In this document: piece by piece, positions 51,188 to 59,923 of the stretch
Position numbering within the stretch: the first letter of the stretch is position 1
Layout: every line of letters begins with the position of its first letter
Source: an uncultured Bacteroidales bacterium
GTDB lineage: Bacteria; Bacteroidota; Bacteroidia; Bacteroidales; Muribaculaceae
Direction of reading: 5' to 3'
Length of the DNA stretch: 64,000 nt
Assembly (NCBI GenBank): GCA_902776435.1
Contig: CACYQB010000002.1
Span: 1 to 64,000 of the forward strand
Program-made: the position numbers and the translations under genes
Notes under the pieces: generated by a model
Told to the model about the DNA's origin: nothing
Database searches by the model: none
Seen by the model: only the letters and a program-made list of their open reading frames with translations

Positions 51188-52069
51188 TCACAGCACATTA
51201 AGCACTTGCTCCTTAATCTGCTCCAAGTGATCCTTCATGTGAACCACCAGGTTCTGCAGTTCGGCTTGGTTGGCCTTGGAGCCCATCGTGTTGACCTCGC
51301 GACCGATTTCCTGGCTGATGAAGCCCAATTTCTTGCCTTGGCCGGGTTCCTCGCTGTGCATGGTTTCCAAGAAATATTTCAAGTGGTTCTGCAAGCGGAT
51401 TTTCTCCTCTGTGATATCGAGTTTCTCGATGTAGTAGATGAGTTCCTGCTCAAAGCGGTTCTTGTCATAGTCCACTTCCTTGATTTTGGCCAGGGAGTCG
51501 AGGATGCGGGCTTTGATTTTTTGGGTTCGGGGCTCTTCGTAACGGGGCACCTCATTAAGCAGTGACTGGATGGCTGCAATTTTTACTTCGAAGAAAATAG
51601 CCAGTCTTTCTCCCTCCTGGCGGCGGAAATCAATCAGTTGCTCGGTTGCTTGTGTGACCACTTCCTTGACAACGGCGAGTTCCTGCTCGTCGGCCTCGGT
51701 GGCCTTAGCGTCTGTTTTCAGGGCGTCCGGCATGCGCAGCAGTGTGGCATACCAGTCCTCAGGCTGTGGCAGATTCAATTCGGATGCCATCTCTTCGATC
51801 TGGGCCTTGTATTGCTTCAGCATCGGGATGTTGATGGTGCCGGTCGTGGCTCCCTCGATGGGTTCACAATAGACAAACAAGTCTATCTTGCCGCGCTTCA
51901 ACGCTTTGGAAACGATGTTGCGCAGTTCCATTTCAATTTCACGATGACTTTGAGGTGTGCGCACCCCAAAATCCAGTTGCTTGCTGTTCAATGATTTGAC
52001 TTCGGCAGTGATTTTCTTATTGTTATAAACCTTAACCGCCTTGCCAAATCCGGTCATGGATAGTATCAT
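51188..52069 (-). CDS. YicC family endoribonuclease
   Basis: 293 aa. MILSMTGFGKA start, SLNSKQLDFGVR, the central helical region and a C-terminal FISQEIGREVNTMGSKANQAELQNLVVHMKDHLEQIKEQVLNV match YicC/YloC, endoribonucleases that cut structured RNAs. First gene of the operon yicC, small barrel, gmk, nadD, DUF5063. Confidence 0.93.
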   Translation of the reverse strand: MILSMTGFGKAVKVYNNKKITAEVKSLNSKQLDFGVRTPQSHREIEMELRNIVSKALKRGKIDLFVYCEPIEGATTGTINIPMLKQYKAQIEEMASELNLPQPEDWYATLLRMPDALKTDAKATEADEQELAVVKEVVTQATEQLIDFRRQEGERLAIFFEVKIAAIQSLLNEVPRYEEPRTQKIKARILDSLAKIKEVDYDKNRFEQELIYYIEKLDITEEKIRLQNHLKYFLETMHSEEPGQGKKLGFISQEIGREVNTMGSKANQAELQNLVVHMKDHLEQIKEQVLNVL

Positions 52070-52096
52070 TGTTCAATTAGATTTAGCTACAATTTG

Positions 52097-52104
52097 CAAA
52101 ATTA
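52097..52104 (-). promoter_or_regulatory. -7 box of the yicC operon
   Basis: Minus-strand TAATTTTG, 28 bases before the start codon at 52069. Confidence 0.55.
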
Positions 52105-52171
52105 CAAAAAAATATCATTCTTTATGATATATTTCCAGCAAAATCTCGCAAATTGTTGAGAACAGACGAAA

Positions 52172-52206
52172 AAACTGAAAACCGAAAACTGAAAACTGAA
52201 AACTTA
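52172..52206. repeat. Heptamer array AAACTGA, 5 units
   Basis: Units AAACTGA, AAACCGA, AAACTGA, AAACTGA, AAACTTA between divergent promoters. It ends 5 bases before the -7 box of the glycosyltransferase gene, so it occupies the place of the -33 region. Confidence 0.75.
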
Positions 52207-52210
52207 TTTA

Positions 52211-52218
52211 TAACTTTG
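52211..52218 (+). promoter_or_regulatory. -7 box of the glycan locus
   Basis: TAACTTTG, 40 bases before the start codon at 52258. The usual -33 position falls in the heptamer array. Confidence 0.55.
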
Positions 52219-52257
52219 CAAGTTGGACCGATAGGCCAATGTAATAATGTGAACAGA

Positions 52258-53205
52258 ATGGAAAACTCGACTATAGCAATCGTGGTGCCTTGCTTCAACG
52301 AGGAGGAGGTATTGCCACAGACCAATCAGCAGCTGCGCGCCTTGCTCGACGGCATGATGCGTGACCGGCTGGTGGGCGAGGGTAGTTACATCCTCTATGT
52401 TGACGACGGGTCACGTGACCGCACGTGGGAAATCATTGCCGGATATAGTGAGGCCGATGCCCTCGTCCGCGGCCTCAAGTTGGCTGGCAACGTTGGCCAT
52501 CAGAACGCCTTGATGGCGGGACTGGATACGGCTCGCCAGGATGCTGACGTGACCGTGTCTATTGATGCCGACCTGCAGGATGACATCAATGCCATTCCCG
52601 AGATGGTGAAGAAGTATAATGAGGACTGTGACATTGTCTATGGCGTTCGTCGCAAGCGCTCGACCGACACCTTCTTCAAGCGCACCACCGCCCAGTTGTT
52701 CTATCGCTTCATGACAAGCATGGGCGTGAAATCGGTCTATAATCATGCTGATTTTCGTTTGATGAGCCGTCGTGCCGTGGATGCCTTGTGCCAATATGAG
52801 GAGCGCAACCTCTTCCTGCGTGGCCTCGTGCCCCTGCTGGGTTACAAGACCGATCAGGTGTTTTATGACCGACTGGAGCGTCAGGCAGGAGAGAGCAAGT
52901 ATCCCTTGAGCAAGATGCTGTCCTTTGCTATCGATGGAGTGACCTCGTTCAGCGTCAAGCCCTTGAGGCTGATCTTTGACTTGGGCCTCATTTTCCTGTT
53001 AATCAGTCTGGGTATCCTTGTATATGTGATTGTGGCGCTGTGCAAGGGGAATGGCGTGCAGGGTTGGGCTTCGCTCATGCTGTCCATCTGGTTTGTGGGT
53101 GGCTGTGTGCTCATCTGCCTCAGCATCATTGCCGCTTATATCGGCCGCATTTACACCGAGGGCAAGCATCGTCCCCGTTATAACATTGAGAAATACGTGA
53201 AGTGA
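52258..53205 (+). CDS. Family 2 glycosyltransferase, polyprenyl-phosphate type
   Basis: 315 aa. GT-A domain: VVPCFNEEE, YVDDGSRDRT, SIDADLQDD (Asp103-Ala-Asp105, metal-binding) and a C-terminal pair of transmembrane helices (about 243-300). This plan is that of GtrB/dolichyl-phosphate mannose synthase-like enzymes, which load a sugar on undecaprenyl phosphate. ATG at 52258 begins the domain; the open frame extends further 5' through the promoter and array, so that part is not coding. Donor sugar unknown. First gene of the glycan locus. Confidence 0.9.
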   Translation: MENSTIAIVVPCFNEEEVLPQTNQQLRALLDGMMRDRLVGEGSYILYVDDGSRDRTWEIIAGYSEADALVRGLKLAGNVGHQNALMAGLDTARQDADVTVSIDADLQDDINAIPEMVKKYNEDCDIVYGVRRKRSTDTFFKRTTAQLFYRFMTSMGVKSVYNHADFRLMSRRAVDALCQYEERNLFLRGLVPLLGYKTDQVFYDRLERQAGESKYPLSKMLSFAIDGVTSFSVKPLRLIFDLGLIFLLISLGILVYVIVALCKGNGVQGWASLMLSIWFVGGCVLICLSIIAAYIGRIYTEGKHRPRYNIEKYVK

Positions 53206-53206
53206 T

Positions 53207-53725
53207 ATGAACGAGACACGACAAGAGATGGATCTCCTGATTCCAAGCCCCAGTGACATCAAGTTGTTCCTGACGGATGTGGATGGCACGCTGACCGATG
53301 GCGGTATGTACTATGGGACTGACGGCACCGAGTTCAAGAAATTCAACACCAGGGACGGCATGGGGCTGCAGATGCTGCAGCGCACGGGTGTCAAAGTGGG
53401 TATTGTCACCAGCGAGAATGTGGCTATCAACGTTAACCGGGCCCGCAAGTTGGGCTTGGATTACCTCAAGCAGGGTGCTCGCGACGGTGGCAAGTTGGCC
53501 GCGACGCGCGAGATCTGCGAGGAGATGGGCATCACGATGCAGGAGGTGGCATATATCGGTGACGATGTAAACTGCTTCGACCTGCTGTCGGCTGTGGGGT
53601 GGGCGGCCTGTCCCGCCGATGCCTGCGACAAGGTGAAAAAGATTCCGCGGATTCTCGTTCTTCAGCGCCGGGGCGGTGACGCTTGTGTGCGTGAATGGAT
53701 TGACATGATACTTGACAAAGCATGA
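53207..53725 (+). CDS. KdsC-like HAD phosphatase
   Basis: 172 aa. HAD motif I FLTDVDGTLTDGG (Asp24, Asp26), VGIVTSENV and YIGDDVNCFDLL (motif IV). No cap domain. This is the type of 3-deoxy-D-manno-octulosonate 8-phosphate phosphatase (KdsC) or the related sialic-acid-type phosphatases. Kdo is needed for lipid A cores, but the nearest kds partners are not in the window. It starts 1 base after the glycosyltransferase and overlaps the flippase by 4. Confidence 0.87.
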   Translation: MNETRQEMDLLIPSPSDIKLFLTDVDGTLTDGGMYYGTDGTEFKKFNTRDGMGLQMLQRTGVKVGIVTSENVAINVNRARKLGLDYLKQGARDGGKLAATREICEEMGITMQEVAYIGDDVNCFDLLSAVGWAACPADACDKVKKIPRILVLQRRGGDACVREWIDMILDKA

Positions 53726-55179
53726 GCAGCGGTAACGATAATCAGTCGCTGAAGCAGAAGACTGCCCAAGGTTTGTTTTGGGGGCTGCTGAGCAGTGGGG
53801 GCACACAGTTGCTCAACCTGATTATCGGTATCTTCTTAGCCCGCCTGCTTTCGCCTGAAGAATACGGCATCGTGGGCATGCTGTTGATTTTCTCTCTCAT
53901 CGCCGGCAATCTTCAGGATAGCGGCTTTTATACTGCGCTCATCAATATCAAGGACATCAAGCACAACGACTATAATGCGGTGTTCTGGTTTAACATCGGC
54001 GTGAGTCTGACGATTTATGCCGTCTTGTTCTTCTGTGCTCCGCTGATTGCCGCATTTTATCATCAGCCTTGCCTCGTCAAGTTATCGAGATATGTTTTCT
54101 TGTCCATCCCGATTTCTGCCGCGCTGATTGTCCCCACCGCTTTGCTCTCTCGCGGCCTTCGTGTAAAGGAAAAAGCCATCGTGTCCTTGTTGGCTCTTGT
54201 GTTGTCGGGATTGGTGGGTATAATCATGGCTTTTAAGGGCTTTTCCTATTGGAGCCTTGCCACACAACAGGTTTTATATATCTTGATTACATGCATTGGT
54301 CGGTATGCTTGCGCCCGCTGGTGTCCCACATTCTCAGTGGACTTTACTCCCATCAAGAGGATGTTCGCATTCAGTTATAAGGTGCTGATAACGGCTGTCC
54401 TGACAACGATCAACAACAATGTGCTGACCGTCGTGTTCGGTCGATTGTTCCCCGCTTCCGCTGTCGGTAACTACACCCAGGCTAACAAGTGGAACACGAT
54501 GGCGAACCAGTTGGTGGCTAACACTGTAGCACAGGTGGCTCAGCCCGTCTTTACTCGAATTAATGATGATGACGAACGTGAACGGCGTGTGTTTGGAAAA
54601 ATGATGCGTTTCACGGCTTTTCTTGCTTTCCCAGCAATGTTTGGCCTTGCACTTGTGGCACCGCAATTCATTTTAGTTACGATAGGGAATAAATGGTTGG
54701 AAAGCATACCGCTGTTGCAGATCTTGTGCATCGGTGGCGCGTTTATTCCGTTTTACACCCTCTATCAGAACCTGTTTCTCAGTTATGGTAAATCCAATAC
54801 CTATATGTGGCTGAGTATCGGACAGATTGTCATCATGTTGACAGCGGTATTGGCATGTCATGCTATAGGTTTCAAGGCGATGGTCGTGGCGTTTGCCGTT
54901 ATCAACATCTTGTGGCTCCTGGTCTGGCAGTTTTTTGCCAGTCGTCTCATTGGTTATCGACTCTTGAGCATGCTGCGTGACTTGATGCCGTTCATGATCA
55001 TTGCGCTGCTGGTGATGGGGTTGACCTATCTTGTAACGCGCTTCATCAGCAACATGTATTTCCTGTTGATTGCTCGCATACTTCTCGCAGCAGCACTATA
55101 CGTTATTACGATGAAACTCTTGCGCGCCAAAATCCTGGAGGAGTGCATCGATTTCATCCGCAATATCAGAAAAAAGTAA
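53722..55179 (+). CDS. Lipopolysaccharide/polysaccharide flippase (MOP superfamily, Wzx-like)
   Basis: 485 aa, about 12-14 transmembrane helices. GLFWGLLSSGGTQLLNLIIGIFLARLLSPEEYGIVGML is the conserved start of Wzx/RfbX transporters, described by the segments LSSGG and LSPEEYG. It translocates lipid-linked oligosaccharides over the inner membrane. It is coupled to the KdsC-like gene and sits directly before galE, as expected for a surface-glycan locus. Confidence 0.9.
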   Translation: MSSGNDNQSLKQKTAQGLFWGLLSSGGTQLLNLIIGIFLARLLSPEEYGIVGMLLIFSLIAGNLQDSGFYTALINIKDIKHNDYNAVFWFNIGVSLTIYAVLFFCAPLIAAFYHQPCLVKLSRYVFLSIPISAALIVPTALLSRGLRVKEKAIVSLLALVLSGLVGIIMAFKGFSYWSLATQQVLYILITCIGRYACARWCPTFSVDFTPIKRMFAFSYKVLITAVLTTINNNVLTVVFGRLFPASAVGNYTQANKWNTMANQLVANTVAQVAQPVFTRINDDDERERRVFGKMMRFTAFLAFPAMFGLALVAPQFILVTIGNKWLESIPLLQILCIGGAFIPFYTLYQNLFLSYGKSNTYMWLSIGQIVIMLTAVLACHAIGFKAMVVAFAVINILWLLVWQFFASRLIGYRLLSMLRDLMPFMIIALLVMGLTYLVTRFISNMYFLLIARILLAAALYVITMKLLRAKILEECIDFIRNIRKK

Positions 55180-55181
55180 TT

Positions 55182-55222
55182 GACTAACAACTAAAAACTA
55201 ACGACTAAAAACTAACAACTTA
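55182..55222. repeat. Heptamer array AACTAAC/GACTAAA, about 6 units
   Basis: Units GACTAAC, AACTAAA, AACTAAC, GACTAAA, AACTAAC, AACTTA. It starts 3 bases after the flippase stop and ends 10 bases before the galE start codon. Confidence 0.75.
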
Positions 55223-55232
55223 AATATATATT

Positions 55233-56267
55233 ATGAAAGGTAAAATATTAGTTACAGGTGGAACCGGTTTTATTGGTTCACACACGACAGTTGAACTGCA
55301 GCAGGCCGGTTATGAAGTGGTCATCATCGACGACTTGAGCAACAGTAATATCGAGGTGCTGGATGGCATCGAGCGCATCACGGGCATTCGCCCCGTCTTT
55401 GTCAAGGGTGACTGCACCGACCGCGCGGTGGTACGCAAACTTTTCGAGGATAATCCTGGCATCAGCGGTATTATCAACTTTGCAGCCAGCAAGGCGGTGG
55501 GCGAGAGCATCGAGAAGCCCATCATGTACTATCGCAACAACATCAACATCCTGCTTAACCTCCTTGAACTGATGCCCGAGTTTGGTGTGAAGGGCTTCGT
55601 GTTTTCGTCATCATGCACCGTTTATGGTGAGCCTGACAAGAACCCCATTACCGAGGACGCCCCCACCAAGAAGGCCACCTCGCCCTATGGTGCCACCAAG
55701 CAGATTTGCGAGGACATCATCACCGACGTGATCCGTAGCGGCAGCCCCATCAAGGCCATCTTGCTGCGTTATTTCAATCCCATCGGTGCCCATCCCAGTG
55801 CCGAAATTGGCGAGCTGCCCAACGGTGTTCCCCAGAACTTGGTGCCCTATCTGACGCAGACCGCCATTGGTGTACGCAAGGAGTTGAGCATCTTCGGTGA
55901 CGACTATCCCACGCGTGATGGTTCATGTATCCGTGACTTCATCAATGTCGTTGACTTGGCTAAGGCTCACGTCAAGGCCCTGGAGCGCATGTTGGAAGAC
56001 AAGAGTGACGAGGCGTTGGAAATCTTCAATATCGGAACAGGTAACGGCGCATCGGTGCTGGAATTGTTGCACTCCTTTGAGCGTGCCACAGGTGTGAAGG
56101 TGCCTCACAAGATCGCACCGCGTCGCCCCGGTGACATCGTCCAAATCTGGGCAGACCCCAAACGCGCCAACGAAGTCCTCGGCTGGCATGCCGAAATTTC
56201 CCTCGACGACACCATGCTCAGCGCCTGGAACTGGCAAAAACGCCTCCGCGAACGCGGCATCATGTAA
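55233..56267 (+). CDS. galE: UDP-glucose 4-epimerase
   Basis: 344 aa extended SDR. GGTGFIGS (8-15, NAD), catalytic SSSCTVYGEP and YGATK (Tyr, Lys), RYFNPIGAHPS and NVVDLAKAH support GalE, interconverting UDP-glucose and UDP-galactose (and perhaps the N-acetyl forms). It is the last GC-rich gene before the AT-rich phosphonate block, which follows after 14 bases. Confidence 0.93.
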   Translation: MKGKILVTGGTGFIGSHTTVELQQAGYEVVIIDDLSNSNIEVLDGIERITGIRPVFVKGDCTDRAVVRKLFEDNPGISGIINFAASKAVGESIEKPIMYYRNNINILLNLLELMPEFGVKGFVFSSSCTVYGEPDKNPITEDAPTKKATSPYGATKQICEDIITDVIRSGSPIKAILLRYFNPIGAHPSAEIGELPNGVPQNLVPYLTQTAIGVRKELSIFGDDYPTRDGSCIRDFINVVDLAKAHVKALERMLEDKSDEALEIFNIGTGNGASVLELLHSFERATGVKVPHKIAPRRPGDIVQIWADPKRANEVLGWHAEISLDDTMLSAWNWQKRLRERGIM

Positions 56268-56281
56268 CAATAATTAAGAAG

Positions 56282-57421
56282 ATGAATGCATCGGTTGCCG
56301 ATATAAAGAATAAAAATGGCTCTTGGCTTGAGGTAAAGTTTTCAACCCAACAGATCATTGAATTATGCCTTGATCGCGAAAATATGGCAAATACTTTAGC
56401 TTCCTGTTTGGAAAATCATGCTAGGTTGTTTGTCGTGCACGGCAAGAGATCTTATCAATCTTGTGGGGCAAAAGCTATGCTTGATGATGTCGTTTTGCGT
56501 TCTGGCTCGGAGATGGTGGAATTTGATGATTTTTCTGAAAATCCCAAGAAAGACGATGTTAACAGCGGGCTTGCCATGCTCAAAAATAATCCGCCTGACT
56601 TGATAATAGGTTTAGGTGGAGGTAGTGTTTTGGATATGGCAAAACTGATAAAGTATTATTCTCATCAGGCTATCCCTCTACTGGCTATTCCGACGACATC
56701 AGGCACTGGTGCTGAATCAACACATTTTGCAGTATGTTACATTAATGGTGTTAAACACTCTATCAGTGATAATACCATTCTTCCCAATCGAGTCATTCTT
56801 TATCCACCATTTACATATCAAAATGGTAAATACCTCACCTCATGCACTGGCTTCGATGCTTTAGCACAAGCTATTGAGGCTTATTGGAATATCAATTCAA
56901 CAACGGAGTCTGATGAGTGCTCTCTACAAGCGATAGACCTAATTTATCCGACTTTATCCAACGAAGTGCTTTCACACGAGGATAGGATAAAACTGTTAAT
57001 CGGAGCGAATTATGCGGGACATGCGATAAATATAACGCGTACAACAGTGCCTCATGCATTATCATATACGTTGACCTCTAAATATGGCTATCCTCATGGT
57101 CATGCTGTGGCATTAACCTTCCCATTCTTCTTTAAGTATAATCTAAGAGGAAAGGCTGAGTTTTATCGTGGTATAGATTATGATCAATATGTAGTTAAAA
57201 TGAACAAGCTTCTATCGGTTCTTAAGATGGAAGATGATCCGTATGTGATGATGAAGTCATACATTCATCGGTTGGGTTTATCATTCGATTCGGAAAGGAA
57301 TTTTGATGATCTGATTGTGGCAAAGGGCATTAATCTTGTACGAGCGGCAAATACTCCCATTTCTATAGATGAAGATGTGATTATGGACGCTGTGAAATCT
57401 GTTAGAGAAATAATACATTAA
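56282..57421 (+). CDS. Phosphonoacetaldehyde reductase (iron-containing alcohol dehydrogenase)
   Basis: 379 aa. Group III alcohol dehydrogenase: IIGLGGGSVLDMAK (NAD motif, about 109-121), AIPTTSGTGAE (136-145) and the metal ligands in HAINITRTTVPHALSYTLTSKYGYPHGHAV (the HALSY and HGHAV His residues). In phosphonate pathways enzymes of this type (PhpC) reduce phosphonoacetaldehyde to 2-hydroxyethylphosphonate. That reading comes from its place beside PEP mutase and decarboxylase. AT-rich, unlike galE. Confidence 0.88.
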   Translation: MNASVADIKNKNGSWLEVKFSTQQIIELCLDRENMANTLASCLENHARLFVVHGKRSYQSCGAKAMLDDVVLRSGSEMVEFDDFSENPKKDDVNSGLAMLKNNPPDLIIGLGGGSVLDMAKLIKYYSHQAIPLLAIPTTSGTGAESTHFAVCYINGVKHSISDNTILPNRVILYPPFTYQNGKYLTSCTGFDALAQAIEAYWNINSTTESDECSLQAIDLIYPTLSNEVLSHEDRIKLLIGANYAGHAINITRTTVPHALSYTLTSKYGYPHGHAVALTFPFFFKYNLRGKAEFYRGIDYDQYVVKMNKLLSVLKMEDDPYVMMKSYIHRLGLSFDSERNFDDLIVAKGINLVRAANTPISIDEDVIMDAVKSVREIIH

Positions 57422-57436
57422 AATAGATGTTTTATA

Positions 57437-58747
57437 ATGAATAAAACTGAAAAGATAGTATATGTTGGCATGAGTGCTGACATAATCCATCCAGGACACC
57501 TAAATATATTACATGAGGCATCAAAATATGGCCGTGTTATTGTTGGGGTGTTAACAGATAAAGCAATTGCCAGTTATAAGCGTTTGCCATATTTGAATTA
57601 TGAGCAACGCTCATTGGTCGTGAGTAACCTAAAGGGTGTTTATGAAGTTATCCCTCAAACAACCCTCGATTACCGTCCTAATCTTGAGATAGTGCGACCT
57701 GACTTTGTTGTTCACGGTGATGATTGGAAAGATGGCGTTCAGGCAAAAACTCGACAACAGGTGATTGATAAGTTGGCTGAGTGGGGTGGCAAAGTTATTG
57801 ATGTGCCATATACTAAAGGTATTTCTTCAACTATGCTCAATGAGCGCCTTAAAGAAATAGGCACAACTCCTGATGTGCGATTGAAGAGATTGCGTCGTCT
57901 GATTAATGCGAAGAAGATTGTTCGTATCTGTGAATCTCACAATGGACTAACTGGTCTCATAATTGAGAATACTTCGGTATCAGTCAACAACATGAAACGT
58001 GAGTTTGATGGTATGTGGGCTAGCTCGCTGACCGACTCAACAAGCAAGGGTAAGCCAGATATTGAGGCTGTTGACTTGACAACGAGACTTCATGACTTGA
58101 ATGATGCACTTGAAGTGACGACTAAACCTGTCATTTACGATGGTGACACAGGTGGAAAGCCGGAGCACTTTGTGTTTACTGTTAGAACTTTGGAGCGCTT
58201 AGGAGTATCTGCTATTATCATCGAGGATAAGGTCGGGTTAAAAAAGAATTCTCTTTTTGGAACAGATGCTATTCAGACTCAAGATAGCATAGAGAGCTTC
58301 TCTGCAAAGATACGTGCAGGAAAACAGGCACAAATAACCTCTGATTTCATGATTATTGCCCGTTGTGAAAGTCTGATAGCAGGAAAATCGGTTGATGATG
58401 CGCTTGAACGTTGTTTGGCATACGTTCAGGCTGGAGCCGACGGAATCATGATACACAGCAAGCATCGTTCAGGGGAAGATATTAAGGAATTCTGTTTGCG
58501 TTTCCGAGAGAAAGAGCCCAATATCCCTCTAGTAGTTGTACCAACCACATATAATCATATTACAGAGGATGAGTTGGCAGAGTGGGGTGTAAACGTTGTT
58601 ATTTATGCTAACCATTTACTGCGTGCGGCTTATCCAGCTATGGTTAAGTGTGCCGAAAGCATTCTGACCAATGGCCGTTCATTGGAAGCAAATGACTTGT
58701 GTATGCCTATTAAACAGATTCTCGAACTTATACCAGGTACGAAATAA
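57437..58747 (+). CDS. Phosphoenolpyruvate mutase fused to an N-terminal nucleotidyltransferase domain
   Basis: 436 aa bifunctional protein. N-terminal cytidylyltransferase-like domain (about 1-140): HPGH (18-21), VVGVLTDK-type [20 protein letters not shown] and GISSTML, the pattern of glycerol-phosphate or phosphonate CTP-transferases. C-terminal PEP mutase (about 150-436): the PepM signature [10 protein letters not shown] (263-272), DGDTGG and [10 protein letters not shown]. It makes the C-P bond (PEP to phosphonopyruvate); the attached domain is likely to activate the final phosphonate with CTP. Both active sites look intact. Confidence 0.92.
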   Translation: MNKTEKIVYVGMSADIIHPGHLNILHEASKYGRVIVGVLTDKAIASYKRLPYLNYEQRSLVVSNLKGVYEVIPQTTLDYRPNLEIVRPDFVVHGDDWKDGVQAKTRQQVIDKLAEWGGKVIDVPYTKGISSTMLNERLKEIGTTPDVRLKRLRRLINAKKIVRICESHNGLTGLIIENTSVSVNNMKREFDGMWASSLTDSTSKGKPDIEAVDLTTRLHDLNDALEVTTKPVIYDGDTGGKPEHFVFTVRTLERLGVSAIIIEDKVGLKKNSLFGTDAIQTQDSIESFSAKIRAGKQAQITSDFMIIARCESLIAGKSVDDALERCLAYVQAGADGIMIHSKHRSGEDIKEFCLRFREKEPNIPLVVVPTTYNHITEDELAEWGVNVVIYANHLLRAAYPAMVKCAESILTNGRSLEANDLCMPIKQILELIPGTK

Positions 58748-58759
58748 TTCTTATTGACG

Positions 58760-59890
58760 ATGATTACTCCTAAAAGTCTTTTTAATGAACTGAAGAATCA
58801 CCACATTGATTTCTATACGGGTATACCAGATTCTTTACTCAAGAGCTTGTGTGCTTACATTACTGACAGCCTCCCATCGACCCAGCATATAATTGCTGCA
58901 AATGAAGGTGGAGCAGTTGGATTGGCAGCTGGTTATCATTTATCAACAGGTAGGATACCTGTTGTGTACATGCAAAACTCTGGATTAGGTAATACTGTTA
59001 ACCCATTAATGTCGTTGACAGACAAAATGGTATATAATATACCGGTCCTCCTTGTGATCGGTTGGCGTGGTGAGCCAGGTGTGAAAGACGAGCCTCAGCA
59101 TCGCAAGCAAGGTCTCGTGACATTGCCTCTACTAGAAACACTAGGTATTAAATATGAAGTGTTGACAAGTGATGAGAATGAATTGTCTGGACAAATAAAA
59201 AGGGCAGTCGATCACATGGAAAGTACAGGTGAGGCTTTTGCCCTTGTTGTTAAAAAGGGAACTTTTGATGCCTATGAATTGCACTCGAAGCAGGAATCTG
59301 TTCTTACAATGTCGAGAGAACGTGCCATCGATATGGTTGCGGAGTCCGTGGCTGACCATGATGTTATTGTCTCAACTACAGGAATGATTAGCCGCGAATT
59401 GTTTGAATATCGGACAGCCACTCACCATGGTCATTATCAGGATTTTCTAACTGTTGGCTCTATGGGCCACGCTTCGCAAATCGCTCTTGGAATTGCTATC
59501 AATCAGCCTAGTCGTCATGTGTTCTGTTTTGATGGTGACGGTGCAACCATCATGCACACTGGCAATATGGCAATAATTGGTTCGGTCTCGCCCCAGAATT
59601 TCTTCCACATCATCTTTAATAATGGAGCTCACGATTCTGTAGGTGGACAGCCGACGGTAGGACAGAAAGTGGATATCCCCTCAGTAGCTCGTTCTTTTGG
59701 ATATAAAACTGTTATTAGTGTTGATAATGAATCCGATCTTAACATGCAATTGAACGAGTTGTTTGACCATGAGTGTCCACTTCTACTGGAAATAAAAGTA
59801 AAAAAAGGTGCTCGTGCTGATCTAGGCCGACCCACAACAACACCTATAGAGAATAAAGAGGCTCTAATGTCATTTCTGCGAAATCAGTAG
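58760..59890 (+). CDS. Phosphonopyruvate decarboxylase
   Basis: 376 aa thiamine-diphosphate enzyme that drives the unfavourable PEP mutase reaction by decarboxylating phosphonopyruvate to phosphonoacetaldehyde. N-terminal FYTGIPDSLLKSL and EGGAVGLAAGYHL (catalytic Glu49); C-terminal DGDGATIMHTGNMA (Asp258-Gly-Asp260, TPP/Mg) followed by FNNGAHDSVGGQPT. ATG at 58760 is used; a TTG at 58754 is in frame. Starts 12 bases after the PEP mutase gene. Confidence 0.93.
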   Translation: MITPKSLFNELKNHHIDFYTGIPDSLLKSLCAYITDSLPSTQHIIAANEGGAVGLAAGYHLSTGRIPVVYMQNSGLGNTVNPLMSLTDKMVYNIPVLLVIGWRGEPGVKDEPQHRKQGLVTLPLLETLGIKYEVLTSDENELSGQIKRAVDHMESTGEAFALVVKKGTFDAYELHSKQESVLTMSRERAIDMVAESVADHDVIVSTTGMISRELFEYRTATHHGHYQDFLTVGSMGHASQIALGIAINQPSRHVFCFDGDGATIMHTGNMAIIGSVSPQNFFHIIFNNGAHDSVGGQPTVGQKVDIPSVARSFGYKTVISVDNESDLNMQLNELFDHECPLLLEIKVKKGARADLGRPTTTPIENKEALMSFLRNQ

Positions 59891-59923
59891 TTTTATTGAA
59901 TAGGATAGAGATTAGTTTTTGTT

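Noticed and set aside
56282-59890. 2-aminoethylphosphonate pathway
   Set aside because: No transaminase (AepZ/PhnW type) gene is in the operon or its flanks; the reductase points to 2-hydroxyethylphosphonate. A transaminase elsewhere in the genome is not excluded.
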